Positions 1 to 11,610 of a stretch of DNA of 64,000 nucleotides are shown in pieces. The stretch is from Cheiracanthium punctorium (lineage: Eukaryota > Arthropoda > Arachnida > Araneae > Cheiracanthiidae). A program made the position numbers and the translations under genes. Below the pieces are notes generated by a model that made no database searches, was not told the DNA's origin, and was given only the letters and a program-made list of their open reading frames with translations. The first letter of the stretch is position 1, and each line of letters opens with the position of its first letter. Where the stretch lies: the NCBI GenBank assembly GCA_038373885.1, contig JAWZYV010010214.1, positions 186,001 to 250,000 on the forward strand, in the 5' to 3' direction.

Positions 1-208
1 CGTTGTTGCAATATGCAAATTACTAGTATTACAGCGCCACCTAACGGCAACTTCTTGTACAAATATGGCCTCTAAGTTGGGGAAGTTTAATTTGGACAAC
101 CCTGTAATAATTCGTTTTACAAATGTGTCATCTCACATTTCCTTTCCACGAAGCCCCTAGCAACCCATTATCCCCCAGACGTTCACGTACGCAGGTTGAG
201 AACCACTG
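1..208. mobile_element. Right end of a hAT-type transposon, cut by window edge
   Basis: The segment ends in GGTTGAGAACCACTG, the reverse complement of the CAGTGGTTCTCAACC terminus typical of hAT (Charlie-like) elements. Only the right end lies in the window, so the TSD cannot be checked; the candidate right-hand duplicate would be TTCTAGAA. No coding sequence is visible. Confidence 0.5.
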
Positions 209-480
209 TTCTAGAAGTTGAAAGGTACTACTTAATTAAAAAGAATTGTTTGTCATTCAATTTTTAAGTTCACAGAATACTTTTAGTGTAAAAAGTTATA
301 TAATAGTATCAATAGCAATTTTCAAAAACGTATCGAAAAAGCCCGATTTAATGAATACTGAACGTATCAGACGTACGAAAATGATTCAAAATTTAAGAAT
401 ACGTCTATATATCTTGGAGACAAGATTCAAACTGACAGCGTTTGTATACTTACAACTTAAAAAACAAAACTCTTTCAGTT
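209..480. other. Unassigned AT-rich spacer
   Basis: Nothing recognisable. The open frame here is AT-rich and has no protein-like composition. Confidence 0.5.
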
Positions 481-660
481 CATACTGGCCAACATTACGA
501 AATACAACTAACCACTTTTTATAAACAGTTATTTTCTTTAAATATATTTTAATTTGTTATAACTCACAATGTTTTATGTAAACGTTTAACATACTATAAA
601 AAGAAAATTATTGCTTACAAAAAGTGGTAAATAATATTCTGTTAAAGTTAGCAGTCAGTA
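481..660. mobile_element. MITE family A, copy 1
   Basis: Imperfect terminal inverted repeats contain ACTAACCACTTTTTATAAA at the left and a degenerate reverse complement (TTACAAAAAGTGGTAAATAA) at the right. The same ends recur at 1907-2086, 10986-11130, 13829-13968 and 50018-50195, defining a ~140-180-bp family. The copy is decayed and its TSD is not evident. Non-coding. Confidence 0.6.
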
Positions 661-829
661 TATATAATATCTGCAGAATTAATAAATAGTTAGCATTGAT
701 ATTTGATTGCACTCCACCTGTAGAGCAAGATAATACACTTATTAGATCCGATATTTTAACACAAACTTAAAAAGCTAAAAATTAAATTGAACTTTTTAGC
801 TTTCTCCCATTATCGATGTTACTGGCACT

Positions 830-1012
830 CAGGGGCGTAGCCAGAAATTTTTGATGGGGAGGGGGGGTTACGACTACTACAACTCATATATACGTGTGTG
901 TGATAATGTAGTGAACACTTCCCCCCATGAAAAAATTTTTACCATACAAAATGTATGGTAAAAAATTTCTCATGAGGGGGTTATGACCCCCCCTAACCCC
1001 GATACGCCCTTG
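830..1012. mobile_element. hAT MITE, GCGTAGCC family, copy 1
   Basis: A 183-bp element starts CAGGGGCGTAGCCAGAAATT and ends with the matching inverted terminus (TACGCCCTTG). It is flanked by a perfect 8-bp TSD, CTGGCACT, at 822-829 and 1013-1020. The terminus and 8-bp TSD fit the hAT superfamily. The interior has G-runs, GTTACGACTACTACAACTC and a TACAAAATGTAT core shared with the other copies. Non-coding. Confidence 0.9.
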
Positions 1013-1130
1013 CTGGCACTGGATTGACTTATTTTTATACAGAAAAATTTTATCACGGAAGAAATATCAATATTATAAAGATCACAAATCGACACAGATA
1101 GCAACAGCTGACATGTATTATCCGGTACAT

Positions 1131-2330
1131 TTAAGGAAATCGAACAATTCATTGAGTTCAAATGGACAGAATAATCTGACCCGTTCCTTATAAATTACAA
1201 ATGAAACTTTCCTGGCACACATTTGCAACTAACTTGCCATTTTACACTCACTCATGTAAGAAAGAAAGAAAAATCCAACTCACGATTCTCTAACCCGGGT
1301 GTTTAGAGAGAATAGAGCATTTCTTATCCAGTAAGTTTAAAGACACAAAACAACTCAACGAGCCCAACTGGACACGAAGATTCAACACTTGGCAGCCTAT
1401 AGGAGTCCTTTATAAATTTCAAATCAAATCTCCGTGGTACATATTTGCAACAGCCAATTTACAGACATATAAGGAAAAACAAAATTTCTGATCACTGTTC
1501 TCTAAATCGAATGTTTACATAAAACATATCTGATCCAATAAGTTTAACGAAACGGAACAATCCAGCTAGTTTAATCGCACAGAGTAATTCAGCGTTAAGA
1601 ATTCTTTATGAACAAGAATGAATTATTTATTACAAGTAGAACCTCCGTGGTACACATTTGTAACAACCTAGATAATTTACAGATATGAAAAAAAAAAGAA
1701 GAAGAAAAATCCAACTCCCTATTCTTTGAAACTGTATGTTTAAGTTAATTATGATCCAATAAATTTAGCGAAATGAAGGAATTCATCCAGTTCAATCGCA
1801 CAGAGTAACTAAACAGGAATGTAGCGTATGCAAGTTCTTAATCAAATAGTACAAACAATATCTCCATGATAAACATTTTCAACAACGTTCCCAATTTACA
1901 CATAATATAGCTGTCAACATTCACGGAATATAATCAGCCACTTTTAGGGAACTGCATTTTTTTACAACTTCCTTTCAATTCTGAGATTACTTCCTGTCCT
2001 TAATTAAAGTATTTTGCTTTATTCTAACTGGAAACTTACTGCTTGTAAAATGTGGTTAGTTATACTCCGTAAAACTTGACAGCTATGCTTAAGAAAAAAA
2101 AAAGAAGTCCCACTCACTATTTTCTAAACCGAATGTTTATATGTTTTATAAAATAATATTAGCGAAATTGAACAAACCAGCGAGTTCAATCAGACCAAAC
2201 AATTCAAACCGCAGAGTCTACTACTGCTTCACAAATTTCAAATCGAATTCTTGCGTCACACGCGTGTCAAGTTACGCACACATACAAATAATAATAATAA
2301 TAAAAGAAAAGAGCCAAATACTCACAACAT
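1131..2330. repeat. Degenerate tandem array, ~220-bp unit, five units
   Basis: The motif TCTCCGTGGTACACATTTGCAAC recurs with decay at about 1205, 1428, 1650, 1861 and 2247. Each unit also carries GAACAATCCAGCTAGTTCAA-like, CAATTTACAGATAT and AATCCAACTCACTATTCT blocks. Spacing is ~222, 222 and 211 bp, then 386 bp, the last interval being stretched by the MITE at 1907-2086. No open frame spans it. Confidence 0.7.
1907..2086. mobile_element. MITE family A, copy 2, inside the 220-bp array
   Basis: Termini ATAGCTGTCAA and TTGACAGCTAT are exact inverted repeats, followed inward by ACGGAATATAATCAGCCAC and its counterpart. The insertion adds ~180 bp to one array interval, so it postdates the array. 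The TSD is not clear. Confidence 0.7.
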
Positions 2331-2339
2331 TCAGCTGAT

Positions 2340-3790
2340 TTCCGGGAACGAGAGACATTCTAATTTTTCCAGGGATTGTATTCCGAACAGAACCGCTTTC
2401 GAACAAAATGTATACTTCCACACCGAGTCACAGCGCAACCTTTTTTATTATTCTTCTTTTTAGCCAAAACGCGGTCGCAATTGGGAACATATGCTCTTAT
2501 AGGATAAAGAAAAACGGAGATAAAAACTGTGTGTGTCCTCTTGAACCAAAGAACCGTCCTTGGACAGTATCGCGCAAGATAAAAACATCGCTAAAAGATG
2601 CTTCTCATAATGTAAAGACCTACTCCCTCGTAGAGGCCCACTACTGATTATAAGACTACTCTTGGTTTAGCGTTAGGGTGAAAATGGAGATACTATTGAG
2701 GTTTCTAGTACAGGGGAGGTGACAAAGTTGACAATTATTTACAGACAATAATCACCCAAACCACTTTTTGTAAATAGTAATTTTTATTTTAAAATGCAGC
2801 AAAAAATTCAGCGTAACTCTTCGTAATGAGTAATATAGATTAAAAATATGTTTTGTATTTAAAGTGGCAATTATAAGCCTAAAAAATAGCGACTGATCGA
2901 AAGCTCATCGCTTTCGTCTTAATCATCAATGGTTAAACTCAGGGAATTATCATTTATTCGACGAACAGATTTTGAAAGTGTTTTATGAAGAGTATAAGCA
3001 TATTCCTCAGTCAGTAAAATGAGTAACAGTTAAAACTTGTCTTAACGAATTCATCATTAGTTCATGAATAAATTAAGTTACATTACTTAAAGTGAAGGGG
3101 TATGAATAAAATTGCAATATTTTTTTTATGAATAATTATTAAACAAAGTTCTTAAATGCAGCTTTTGGTGTTAAAGTAAATAACTATGTACCCGCTGGGT
3201 ATTAGCTTGGAAATGGATACAGTGCTAAGGGCTCTTCCAACTGAAATATACCAGTAGTGAACACAAAGAGAGGGTCCAGAAAAATCTTGACCCTCCTAAT
3301 CATGTCTGTGTGCTTATTTATTTATGTACTTATTTAACGACGAAAATTAAATATAAATGCACAAAATTTATTCTTTTGTTTACTACTTGCGACGGCAGCA
3401 GTTCCATGTCTGCTCCCACCGTTGCTTCCCGTCATGTGTCATTGAATACTCCCAGCGAGTGCAAACGTTGGGAAGTGAGAGAAGCCACGAAATCGCGAAA
3501 GCTTAATAATAAAGCTTAATGACTAAAATACACACAAGTTCCCATTAGAAAAACATTTCTGTAGAATTTATAGTTGCTATATAGGATTATACAGAAATAA
3601 TCTCCCACAGATTAAGCGTGCTATGGGACCTAATGAATGAGATTGATTTATTAATGTTTTATTTTAAGTAATCAATTTATTGTGTTTGAAGAAATAAAAC
3701 ATTTTTAACGGAAAATATTTTATACCTATGCGTTTTGGCGCGATTAATCTTTTTCTTTACTACCGACCACCAAAAAAGGAGCAGGTAATA
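2340..3790. other. No gene recognised
   Basis: AT-rich sequence with scattered short open frames and no family resemblance. Around 2726-2790 there is a single weak family-A MITE terminus (AACCACTTTTTGTAAATAG) without a convincing partner. Confidence 0.5.
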
Positions 3791-4261
3791 TGTTTTTGTT
3801 TTTTTCTTTAAATTGAAATGTGAGTACGGTGGTACTTGAAAATGGAGTACTCCATTTCAATTTTCCACTCCATCTCCACTTCATTGCTTTGGTTCGTACA
3901 GTTAGGCTTAAGTCCACGTGTTCTCACCTGACTTGCTTTCCCACTTCTCTTTAGCTTTGACAGCACTGTTTTTTACAATATTTATAGCCTTTGGATTATC
4001 AATTATTATTTCATGGTTTCAGTTTTATAATTGTTATTATGTGCTATCACTTGATGTTTTACTTGGGATTCCATATTACGTAAGTTTAGCCATTAAAGCT
4101 AAAGAGGAGTGGGAAAAACAAGCCAGGTGGGAACACGTGGGCTTAAGCCTAATTTTACGAACCCAAGCAAAAGTAGAGATGGAGTGGAAAATTGAAATGG
4201 CGTACTCCATTTTCAAGTACCACCGTACTCACATTTCAATTTAAAAGAAAAAACAAAAACA
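3791..4261. repeat. Foldback element with ~168-bp arms
   Basis: Left arm 3791-3959 and right arm 4094-4261 are inverted repeats with few mismatches. They share TGAAATGTGAGTACGGTGG, CAATTTTCCACTCCATCTC and GGCTTAAG...CACGTG. The ~134-bp centre recurs alone, inverted, at 42836-42943. A 108-codon open frame crosses the palindrome, but its peptide is a consequence of the repeat. Confidence 0.8.
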
Positions 4262-4511
4262 GCTAAGTTTCTGCAGGTTACCTGACAAAAGGAGTCGCTT
4301 TACGTAACCTGGGGGTACGACCATAGCTATATATTAAAAGCCAACATGGATGCTAACCTAACATGAAGGTAGAAGCACATACAAGACTAGAAATCGATGT
4401 CAACCGAGAAAATTAATCGACAAAAATAAAAAAGCTAGAGCCAAGGAGTAAAATGTAGGAGAAAGAAAAACAGACAAAATGCTGCCAAAACCATGTTAAT
4501 TTATCAAGAAA
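4262..4511. other. Unassigned spacer
   Basis: Nothing recognisable between the foldback element and the Helitron. Confidence 0.4.
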
Positions 4512-4649
4512 CTAGCGGCTACCCACGACTTCGTCCGCGTCGGCTTTAGAATTAGGTCCCGAGAGTATACTTCATTTAAAATAAAAGAGTATGCAGAATT
4601 ACAAAAATTTAGATTTTTTTCGGGCATTTGGCGAATAGAGACAGTTACG

Positions 4650-5400
4650 ACAGTATTTGCGAACTGTTTTGAGTGTTCTTGTAAAAGAAATATTTATGCT
4701 ATATGCATGAATTTTAGCCTATGTTAATCAGTAATAGTGCAGATTTCTATTAGCGAAAAAGTTTTAGAATCGGTTCTGTAGTTAAAGAGATGCCCATAGA
4801 GCGTAATGTATTAGAATTATTTTCAGTGTTCCTGTAAAGGAACTATTTTCTCTACATGCATGAATTTTAGCCTATAATACTCAAGAATAGTGTAGCTTAC
4901 TATCAGTGGAAAAAGTTTTGGAATCGGTTCAGTACTTACAGAGATATGCATAGAGCATAATGTAATTCTTATGAGTATCCCTGTAAAAGAACTATTTGTG
5001 ATATATGCATAATAGGTAGCCTATAACACTCAGGGTCCCCCCCCAGTGTCTAAGAGGTTCTGCTCTCAAAACTGGAAGGCGGGAGGTGCCAGGTTCAAAC
5101 TCCGGTCGCGCCTGTCGACCTAACCGCTCGCAGTTTTCCGTGTTTTTTCCAAAACCTCGCGAAAATACGAGCTAGGATCCCTTAGAAAATTCCACACAGA
5201 GGAATTCCCCATATAGGCCTAGGGCCCTATAGGCCTAGGACTTTCAATCAGTGAAAAAAGTTTTAAAATCGGTTTAGTAGCTACAAAATTTCCATAGAGC
5301 GCAATGCATTAGCATTATTTTGAGTGTCTTTGTAAAAGAATTATTTATGCTATATGCTTGAAAGTTTCCTGTATGTTAATACAGGGCATAAGCTATCTTC
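4650..5400. repeat. ~150-bp minisatellite inside Helitron H1
   Basis: The motif GTAAAAGAAnTATTTATGCT begins at 4681, 4834, 4983 and 5332. Intervals are 153, 149 and 349 bp, the last inflated by ~197 bp of SINE. Each unit also carries a CATAGAGCGTAATGTATTAG-like block and a GTTTTAGAATCGGTT-like block. Tandem repeats inside Helitrons are common. Confidence 0.8.
5033..5232 (+). mobile_element. tRNA-derived SINE family S1, copy 1
   Basis: The head is tRNA-like with a recognisable B box (AGGTTCAAACTCC at 5091-5103). It is followed by the family body GTCGACCTAACCGCTCGCAG and TTTTCCGTG, also seen at 26903 and 53740. It interrupts the H1 minisatellite. Exact ends are uncertain because of the flanking C-run and the AGGCCTAGG repeat. 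Confidence 0.7.
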
Positions 5401-5530
5401 ATTACAAATTTTTTCGAACCATTTTTGTGTGATTCAGTCAAAAACATTCAAACACATAAACGTACACATTTATATTATTGGTAGGATTTGGAAATTTACG
5501 AACTTTAAGAAACACGTCTGAACTTTTCTT

Positions 5531-5692
5531 GGTACTTACGCATTATCCCGGCGGTCATTCCCGCCAAACTGCAAATGAGTTGCCAAACTGTTGCCAATCG
5601 TATTCAAAACCATTAATAATTTCATGTGCCCGGCATTTATCTCGGCAAAAAATCGCTCGTCTTGGCGGACCGCCGGGATAATACGTAAGTAC
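5531..5692. mobile_element. 162-bp MITE with 9-bp TSD inside H1
   Basis: The left end GGTACTTACGCATTATCCCG and right end CGGGATAATACGTAAGTAC are inverted repeats. A direct repeat, ACTTTTCTT, flanks the element at 5522-5530 and 5693-5701. A 9-bp duplication suggests a Mutator-like element, though 8 bp cannot be excluded. Non-coding. Confidence 0.8.
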
Positions 5693-6429
5693 ACTTTTCT
5701 TTATTTATGCTTTTTAATTTGGCGTAAAATCAACATAATTTCCATACTTATTTATGTTTTCCAAATGCATGTGATTTTGCAAATAGAATTTCTGCTTTAT
5801 TTCAAAAGCATAAATCATTTTGTGCGGGCGATAAAACGGTTTTTAATTAATAGTTAGAAAAGTAATTAAAATTTCTGAGCCTCAGGTACACTTTACCGAA
5901 GTCATGGGCCCAGTCATGCTCAAATTTTCAAAGCTCTGCTTTCTGTAGATTTGTCTGGAGAACATTCATTTTTATTATTAGATAGATAGATTTGGCATGA
6001 AACTGGCATAATTTCCGTATTATTTAATATTTTTCAGATGCACGTGCTTCTTCATTGAAGTAATAGCATTCTTGTTAGCTGAAAACATGAATCACTTGAT
6101 ACGGGAGAAACTCGCCAAGCATGGCAACGTAAAAACGGTTTTTAATTAATAATTAAAGAAGTAATTAAAAATCTAAAATTCTAAGTAGCCTATAACCTTC
6201 TCCAGGGTCCCATCTATATCTAAAACCAAAATTCATCATAATTTATTCAGCGGTTTATGCGTGAAAGCGTCATAAACAAACAAACAAACTCACTTTCGCA
6301 TTTATAATATTAATTAGGATTCAGAAAATGGAAGGGAAAAAGCTAAATAAATATTAAATTTCTATTTTTCTACTGTTCTATGCATAAATACTAAAAATAT
6401 CGCCAATATTTGGTTATATAATTTCATAC

Positions 6430-6459
6430 TATATATATGTGTGTGTGTGTGTGTGTGCA
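6430..6459. repeat. (AT)n(GT)n microsatellite
   Basis: Short alternating AT then GT run. Confidence 0.9.
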
Positions 6460-6630
6460 TACACCGATAACTTTTTACCACGTGGATGGATTTCCAAAAT
6501 TCTGTTTTTATTCGAAAGGGGATGCTCAGGGATGGCCCCATATTAATTTGGTCACGTTCTAATGACATTATCATTCCCCAAAATCGAAAAAAAAAACGTG
6601 TTTTTAAATCATTGTCTCTAGAGTTGCCAG

Positions 6631-6803
6631 CAGTGGCGTAGCCAGAAATTTCTCATGGGAGGGGGGGAGGTTACGACTAGTGCAACTCACTTATATGTAT
6701 ACGCGTGTGTGATAAGGGAGTAAAGAATATACATTTTGTATGGCAAAAATTTCCTCATGGGGGGTTATGACCCCACCTATCCCCCCCCTTGGCTACGCCA
6801 CTA
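6631..6803. mobile_element. hAT MITE, GCGTAGCC family, copy 2
   Basis: 173 bp from CAGTGGCGTAGCCAGAAATT to GGCTACGCCACTA. The 8-bp TSD is GTTGCCAG (6623-6630) against GTTGTCAG (6804-6811), one mismatch. Same interior as the copies at 830, 36034, 45941 and 49557. Confidence 0.88.
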
Positions 6804-6811
6804 GTTGTCAG

Positions 6812-9800
6812 TAACACCGTTAGAAGTAACAAGTCAAAAGTCCTCGAGGTTTGCCACTTTTGGCAATTTATCGTCAAGTTTGGCGCTGAAAAATAAGGTC
6901 CCAAAACTGAACTTAACTTGGCGATATCTTCTATATTTGGCAAGAAATTGCCAAACCCCTCTATTTTACTACATGAATAATAGTAAAGCCTTGATATTTG
7001 CCACATGGCGAAATTTAATATTTCACAGTGCTAAATATGCCAATCTGTCAAGGTCTATGCATAACAATATTTAGCGAGCTGGTGGCAGATATCCAAGCTG
7101 TTCTAGGGAAAGTTTCCGCAATGCTGAAGTAATTTCAAGTCAGATTTCTTTTTTTATTAAAAAAAAATCCTACTTGTTTTAATCTTTAAAATATTTGCGC
7201 ATTTAAGTACTTAGGGATGCCAAATGCACCATAATTCACATCGCGTTGCTTTAAAAAAAGAAAAATTGTTAATATGACAAATCGCAAAAAAATTTCTTAA
7301 AGGTATAAAGATACTCTACAGTAAATTGTGGTGTATTCCATTCGTAACAGTATTTTAGTACAATATTTCCACATACCCGAGTGTATTATAATATACCTTA
7401 TCCACTATACACAATTACTACTATCATATCCGTACGAAAAACAAACCTACAGTTATTTTTGTATACCGATGGAAACACTTAAAAGAGTAGAATTATTGAT
7501 AGACTTTATTCTCCCAGCAGTATCTGATAAAAGCTGTTTTAAAAGCCAATCGCGTGATCTAATCAGTTGTATAGAAGGACAAGGTCAATTTATCTTTATT
7601 TTTAATTTTTTATGTTGAAGATGTTATTTATTTTTCATTATTTTTCAATATCACTTCGATAAACCAGGAAATCCAGATTGAATCTCGTTGCTTATCGCTA
7701 ACTCGATTTTGTTTACAGTTATATTTTATCTTCTTGCTCTAACCAGGTATCTCCGAAATTTAAAGCAGCTCTAACTCTTCTTAGAAAATTAGAATACAAA
7801 TTATTTGAAAGAAGAAAGTTTCCACCGCTCTTTTTGCCATATTCACTGTTTTGTTAAATTTGCAAACATATTTCAGGAATGCATAAATGTTTCTTTATAA
7901 AATTCCACACCCGAGTGTGTTCACATTTTCCCTTTATAATGTCCAGTCCATTACAAAAGCCACAGACTTGCATAGAAGACGATCATCCAGTATTGTCTGA
8001 AGGTCGAAATTGCGTCAACCTTTAAAAGGCAATTACTCGATCACTTTTTGATGATTAGCTGCTAAACAAACTTCCTTTAGTAATGAATATGATGCTGACT
8101 GACAGAAAATAGTTTTTAAAGGAGTTCCTAATCAGTTTGATTTACCTCCAGTATATCCTAAGCAGTTGTTGATCAACTCTTAATAGATCGTTTCGGCGGA
8201 AAAGATGTGTAGTGAATTACACAGTAGTAAAGGATGATCACTAAGAGTGAATAGTAAAAGGTGAACAGAATCATAAGACATGACAAAAGTTTATTTTATT
8301 GAACACCTGGGCCATTGTAGGTTACATTTCAAGTCAAGTTTCTTAGCTACAACCTGCAATGCGCCATTAAAGTTTCATTTCATCAGACCAAACTACATAA
8401 AATTTCTGGTAATAACTATTAATATTAGAAACTATCTAGTTAAAGATAATTTAAATGCCTTTCTGATAGAAAATAATTCATCATGATCCATATCCCCTTA
8501 TTATATAATGTATAATATGTGATGAGTAAAAATCTCCCTTTGTGGTAAAATTATGTTTCCTATGTCAAATTATTAGAATGATGTTGCGCGGGAATAAATC
8601 AACAGAAATTTTAAGCAGTTTTAAGTCCTGAAAGTAAAACTATAACGTGCTCGTTAACAACATAAATTTAATGATTTCGGCACATAGCGCTATTTTAATT
8701 TTCAAATTTAATTTAGCTCTTTTAGAATACGCCGACGATCGTCCTATATGCAAGTCCACAATAAAAGCTTAAAAAGTGTAAGCAAAATTTGTTAACTTAT
8801 ATATAAATTAAACTTTTAAATCGACACAGCACATGATGAATTAGGCATCTTTACTACCTGTCGGGATAGTGCTTTGTGCTCTGAACTGAGCCCGTTTCTG
8901 CTAGCTCGTTGGGAATCCGCGGGGCGCTGATGCAACCCCAATCCTCAGTGCTGTACTGCTGTTCTTAACTATTTAACAAATACTACTTCTTTAGACACAC
9001 ATAGTTTATTTTAGAAGTCCTCAATACAAGTTTCTATAGCAAGAGATGTCACGAAAAATGTACTCTCTCGAAGGAATTGACACTTATATTACCTAGGGCC
9101 AAATGATTCAAAAAAGATGCATTTGTTGGTTATTAAGATGACTAGGTCTTATAGTCTTAAGAATTCTGAAAGCTGTGATAATTATGAGACGGGAGACCGC
9201 CAAGATATGTATCAGTTGTTTTTTATTAAACTGATTGCCTTTTATTAAATCTTGAGACAAATCCTTTGTTAGAATGCGGACGCTCTATAGAATTTTGGAG
9301 GGGATAGTAGCACATTTGATTTTTCAGAGGATATTTAGTTTTATACAGATATATAATTTTTTTCTATGTTTTTTTAGCACTAGGGTGCTATTTCGCTCAG
9401 TCCGAGAATTTTGTCTACGCATTTTTGTCTACGCGATCTTGTCGACAAGTTTTGTAGATATGAATTGTCACAGCGAAGATATTTTCAAATGTGTTTGCCA
9501 GACAATGTGGAGAGGGGGGGGGGTTAATAAAATGTTGAAAGTCGCACAAGGTTTGCACTGCTTTTAATATATAGCACTTTAGTGCGTATTTAAAATCTCA
9601 AAGTGTTTCAGATTTTCTTCCTCCTTTTTCGTTTTTTAGTTCCTTTTTTTTTTGCGAGTACCAAGACTATTCGTCTTAGCTGGACCAAATGCAGCACATT
9701 AACTAAATAGAACAAAAGACAGCTATTGCCAAAAAGAAGAAATTTAATACGATTATTATTTTTATTTTTTTAGTCTTTTTTCTTTTCTTTTTTTTTTCTT

Positions 9801-9862
9801 TTTTTTTTTTTTTTTTTTAAACTTTGAATACTTTCGACCACTTTTCGCGCGTTTTGTGTAGT
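6812..9862. other. 3-kb stretch without recognisable genes or elements
   Basis: Read in both strands, I find only short AT-rich open frames, homopolymer runs (T-runs near 9640 and 9781-9820, a G-run at 9513) and no paired termini. At 6830-7070 there are repeated TTGGC/GCCAA words, seen again near 14690 and 50890, but no bounded repeat. Old unrecognised repeats are possible. Confidence 0.4.
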
Positions 9863-10114
<252 letters not shown>

Positions 10115-10985
10115 GTCGCAATGCCCTGCCGTGTTTCGAAGGTTTATAAAAAATAATGTATTACCAAAACAGCTACTAAGTTGACTTTACTAGAGGAAAA
10201 ACATGACAAGTTTTGTTTTGCAAATAACGAGCTTTCTCGTCGTTGGATTGGTCGAGGTTTTGACGCCAACATTCGCCTTCTTCCGTGGCCACCTTGCTCT
10301 CCGGAGCTAATTGCATGTGATTTTTTTATGGTGTTACATAAAAGATTATGTGTTCGTGCCCTCTATGCCTCATGATTTAAAAGATTTACGCCAAAGGATC
10401 ACAACCCATTTGCTACCGTTGATCGCGACATGTTAAAGCGAGTGTGGCCCAGACAGCACATAAGCTTAAATCAAGCTTGACATTTCTTTGAATTTGACGC
10501 ATTAATGCAAGCTTGACAGTTCAACTCATTCTAAGCTGGCAGCAAGCTTGCAGGAGTCAAGTTGAATTGTCAAGCGCAAATACAGCTTGATTTAAGCTTG
10601 GCAATTGCTACTCGTCTGATTTTTCCTTTTTAAAGGAGCGTTGATGGCGCCATCTGTGAAAGAGAATGGACATTAATTGTCTAGCGTCCTCAAATTTGCT
10701 TCGTAAAAGATGTGTTTATTTTATTACCAGTGCCATATTACCGGCAAGGCAAACGGGGCAACTGCCCAGGGCCTACAGATTTTAGGGCCCAAAAATCTTA
10801 CATCTTACACTTTTGTAGTTTTAAAATAAAATTACAAAGGATAAAAAAAAAATTCAGAAGTTAAATAATTTTTTTAATTATAAAGTATGAACAATGAAAA
10901 TAATTCAAATTTACATTTGTATAAATTAATTTAAACTTATTTTTAATTCTTCGAAATGCTCTATATCGATATAGCATACCAATAT

Positions 10986-11130
10986 GTAGGAAAATAACTA
11001 ACCACATTTGTAAAAAGAATTTTTAGCATTAAAAAATAGCTAAATTTTTCAATTATCTGTTACTATAAGAAATATTTACAAAAATGACTAAAGTGTTTGT
11101 ATTCCATACATGTTATGTTAGCAACTGTAA
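10986..11130. mobile_element. MITE family A, degenerate copy
   Basis: AATAACTAACCACATTTGTAA at the left and TTTACAAAAATGACTAAAG, GTTAGCAACTG at the right resemble the family termini. Absent from the corresponding place in the second family K copy. Confidence 0.45.
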
Positions 11131-11546
11131 TATAGCATTTCGAAGTAACGTTTAACGATCTGTTTCTTTGATTTCAGATTACTTAACACAAAATTTGTGT
11201 TAAGTAAGTAAACCCATTCAATATTTCCAAATATGGAAATTCTTCAAAATAAAATACAATTATACTACGAAATTGATTTCAAAATCAGTCGTTTGTCTCG
11301 ATTTTGGCCAGGGGCAGTATTGCTCATGAGTGTTGCGAAAGTTTTAAAACATGTGTTGCTCTTAAGTTTATATTATGTTTATTTCCCTATTAGTAGAGTC
11401 TCTAAATCACACATAAAATTATTTTAATTTTGATGCATCCCATGGGAAAAATAAAAAAAAACAAATAACATATCGCCCTCTTATCAATCTGGCCAGAAAT
11501 CCGCTTAATAATTCACTTCAAACTTTAGTCATAGCTGCACAAGGCT

Positions 11547-11610
11547 CCGGTGGCTGAATGGATAACGCGCTCGGCTACGAACCGAAAAGGCCCGGGTTCT
11601 ATTCTAGCCA
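11547..11610 (+). other. tRNA-like segment inside family K element
   Basis: GGTGGCTGAATGGATAACGC resembles an A box and GGGTTCTATTCTAGCC a B box, spaced as in a tRNA. It is followed by a body (GATGGAAACAGATTAAAATA ... GGGGCGCGTTCGCC) ending in an A/T-run, as in a SINE. The same body sits at the equivalent position of K copy 2 (about 21190-21375), where the B box is no longer recognisable. A functional tRNA is unlikely. Confidence 0.5.

Larger units (their letters stand above)
4512..6319 (-). mobile_element. Non-autonomous Helitron H1 with nested insertions
   Basis: Read on the minus strand, the 5' end at 6319 is TCCTAATTAATATTATAAAT, the TC start plus AATATTATAAATGCGAAAG block seen in insect-type Helitrons. 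The 3' end at 4512 is a hairpin, ACGCGGACGAAGTCGTGGGT, followed by CTAG. Flanks are A at 4511 and T at 6320, the expected AT target. No Rep/helicase coding is present. The 1808 bp include a minisatellite (4650-5400), a SINE (5033-5232) and a 162-bp MITE (5531-5692). Confidence 0.85.

Noticed and set aside
1131..2330. Possible CRISPR array
   Set aside because: Units are ~220 bp and diverged throughout, without short identical repeats and unique spacers, and the DNA is eukaryotic.
3918..4244. 108-codon plus-strand frame with hydrophobic start
   Set aside because: It runs through a palindromic foldback element; the hydrophobicity comes from AT-rich sequence and no family is recognised.
11233..11427. 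Similar 64-codon frames in both family K copies (also 21465-21755)
   Set aside because: They look conserved as peptides (MEILQNKIQLYYE), but this follows from nucleotide similarity of the two copies; amino-acid changes are frequent and there is no known domain.
11547..11610. Possible functional tRNA
   Set aside because: Boxes and anticodon-like region are present, but it is embedded in a transposon and the paralogous copy has lost the B box.
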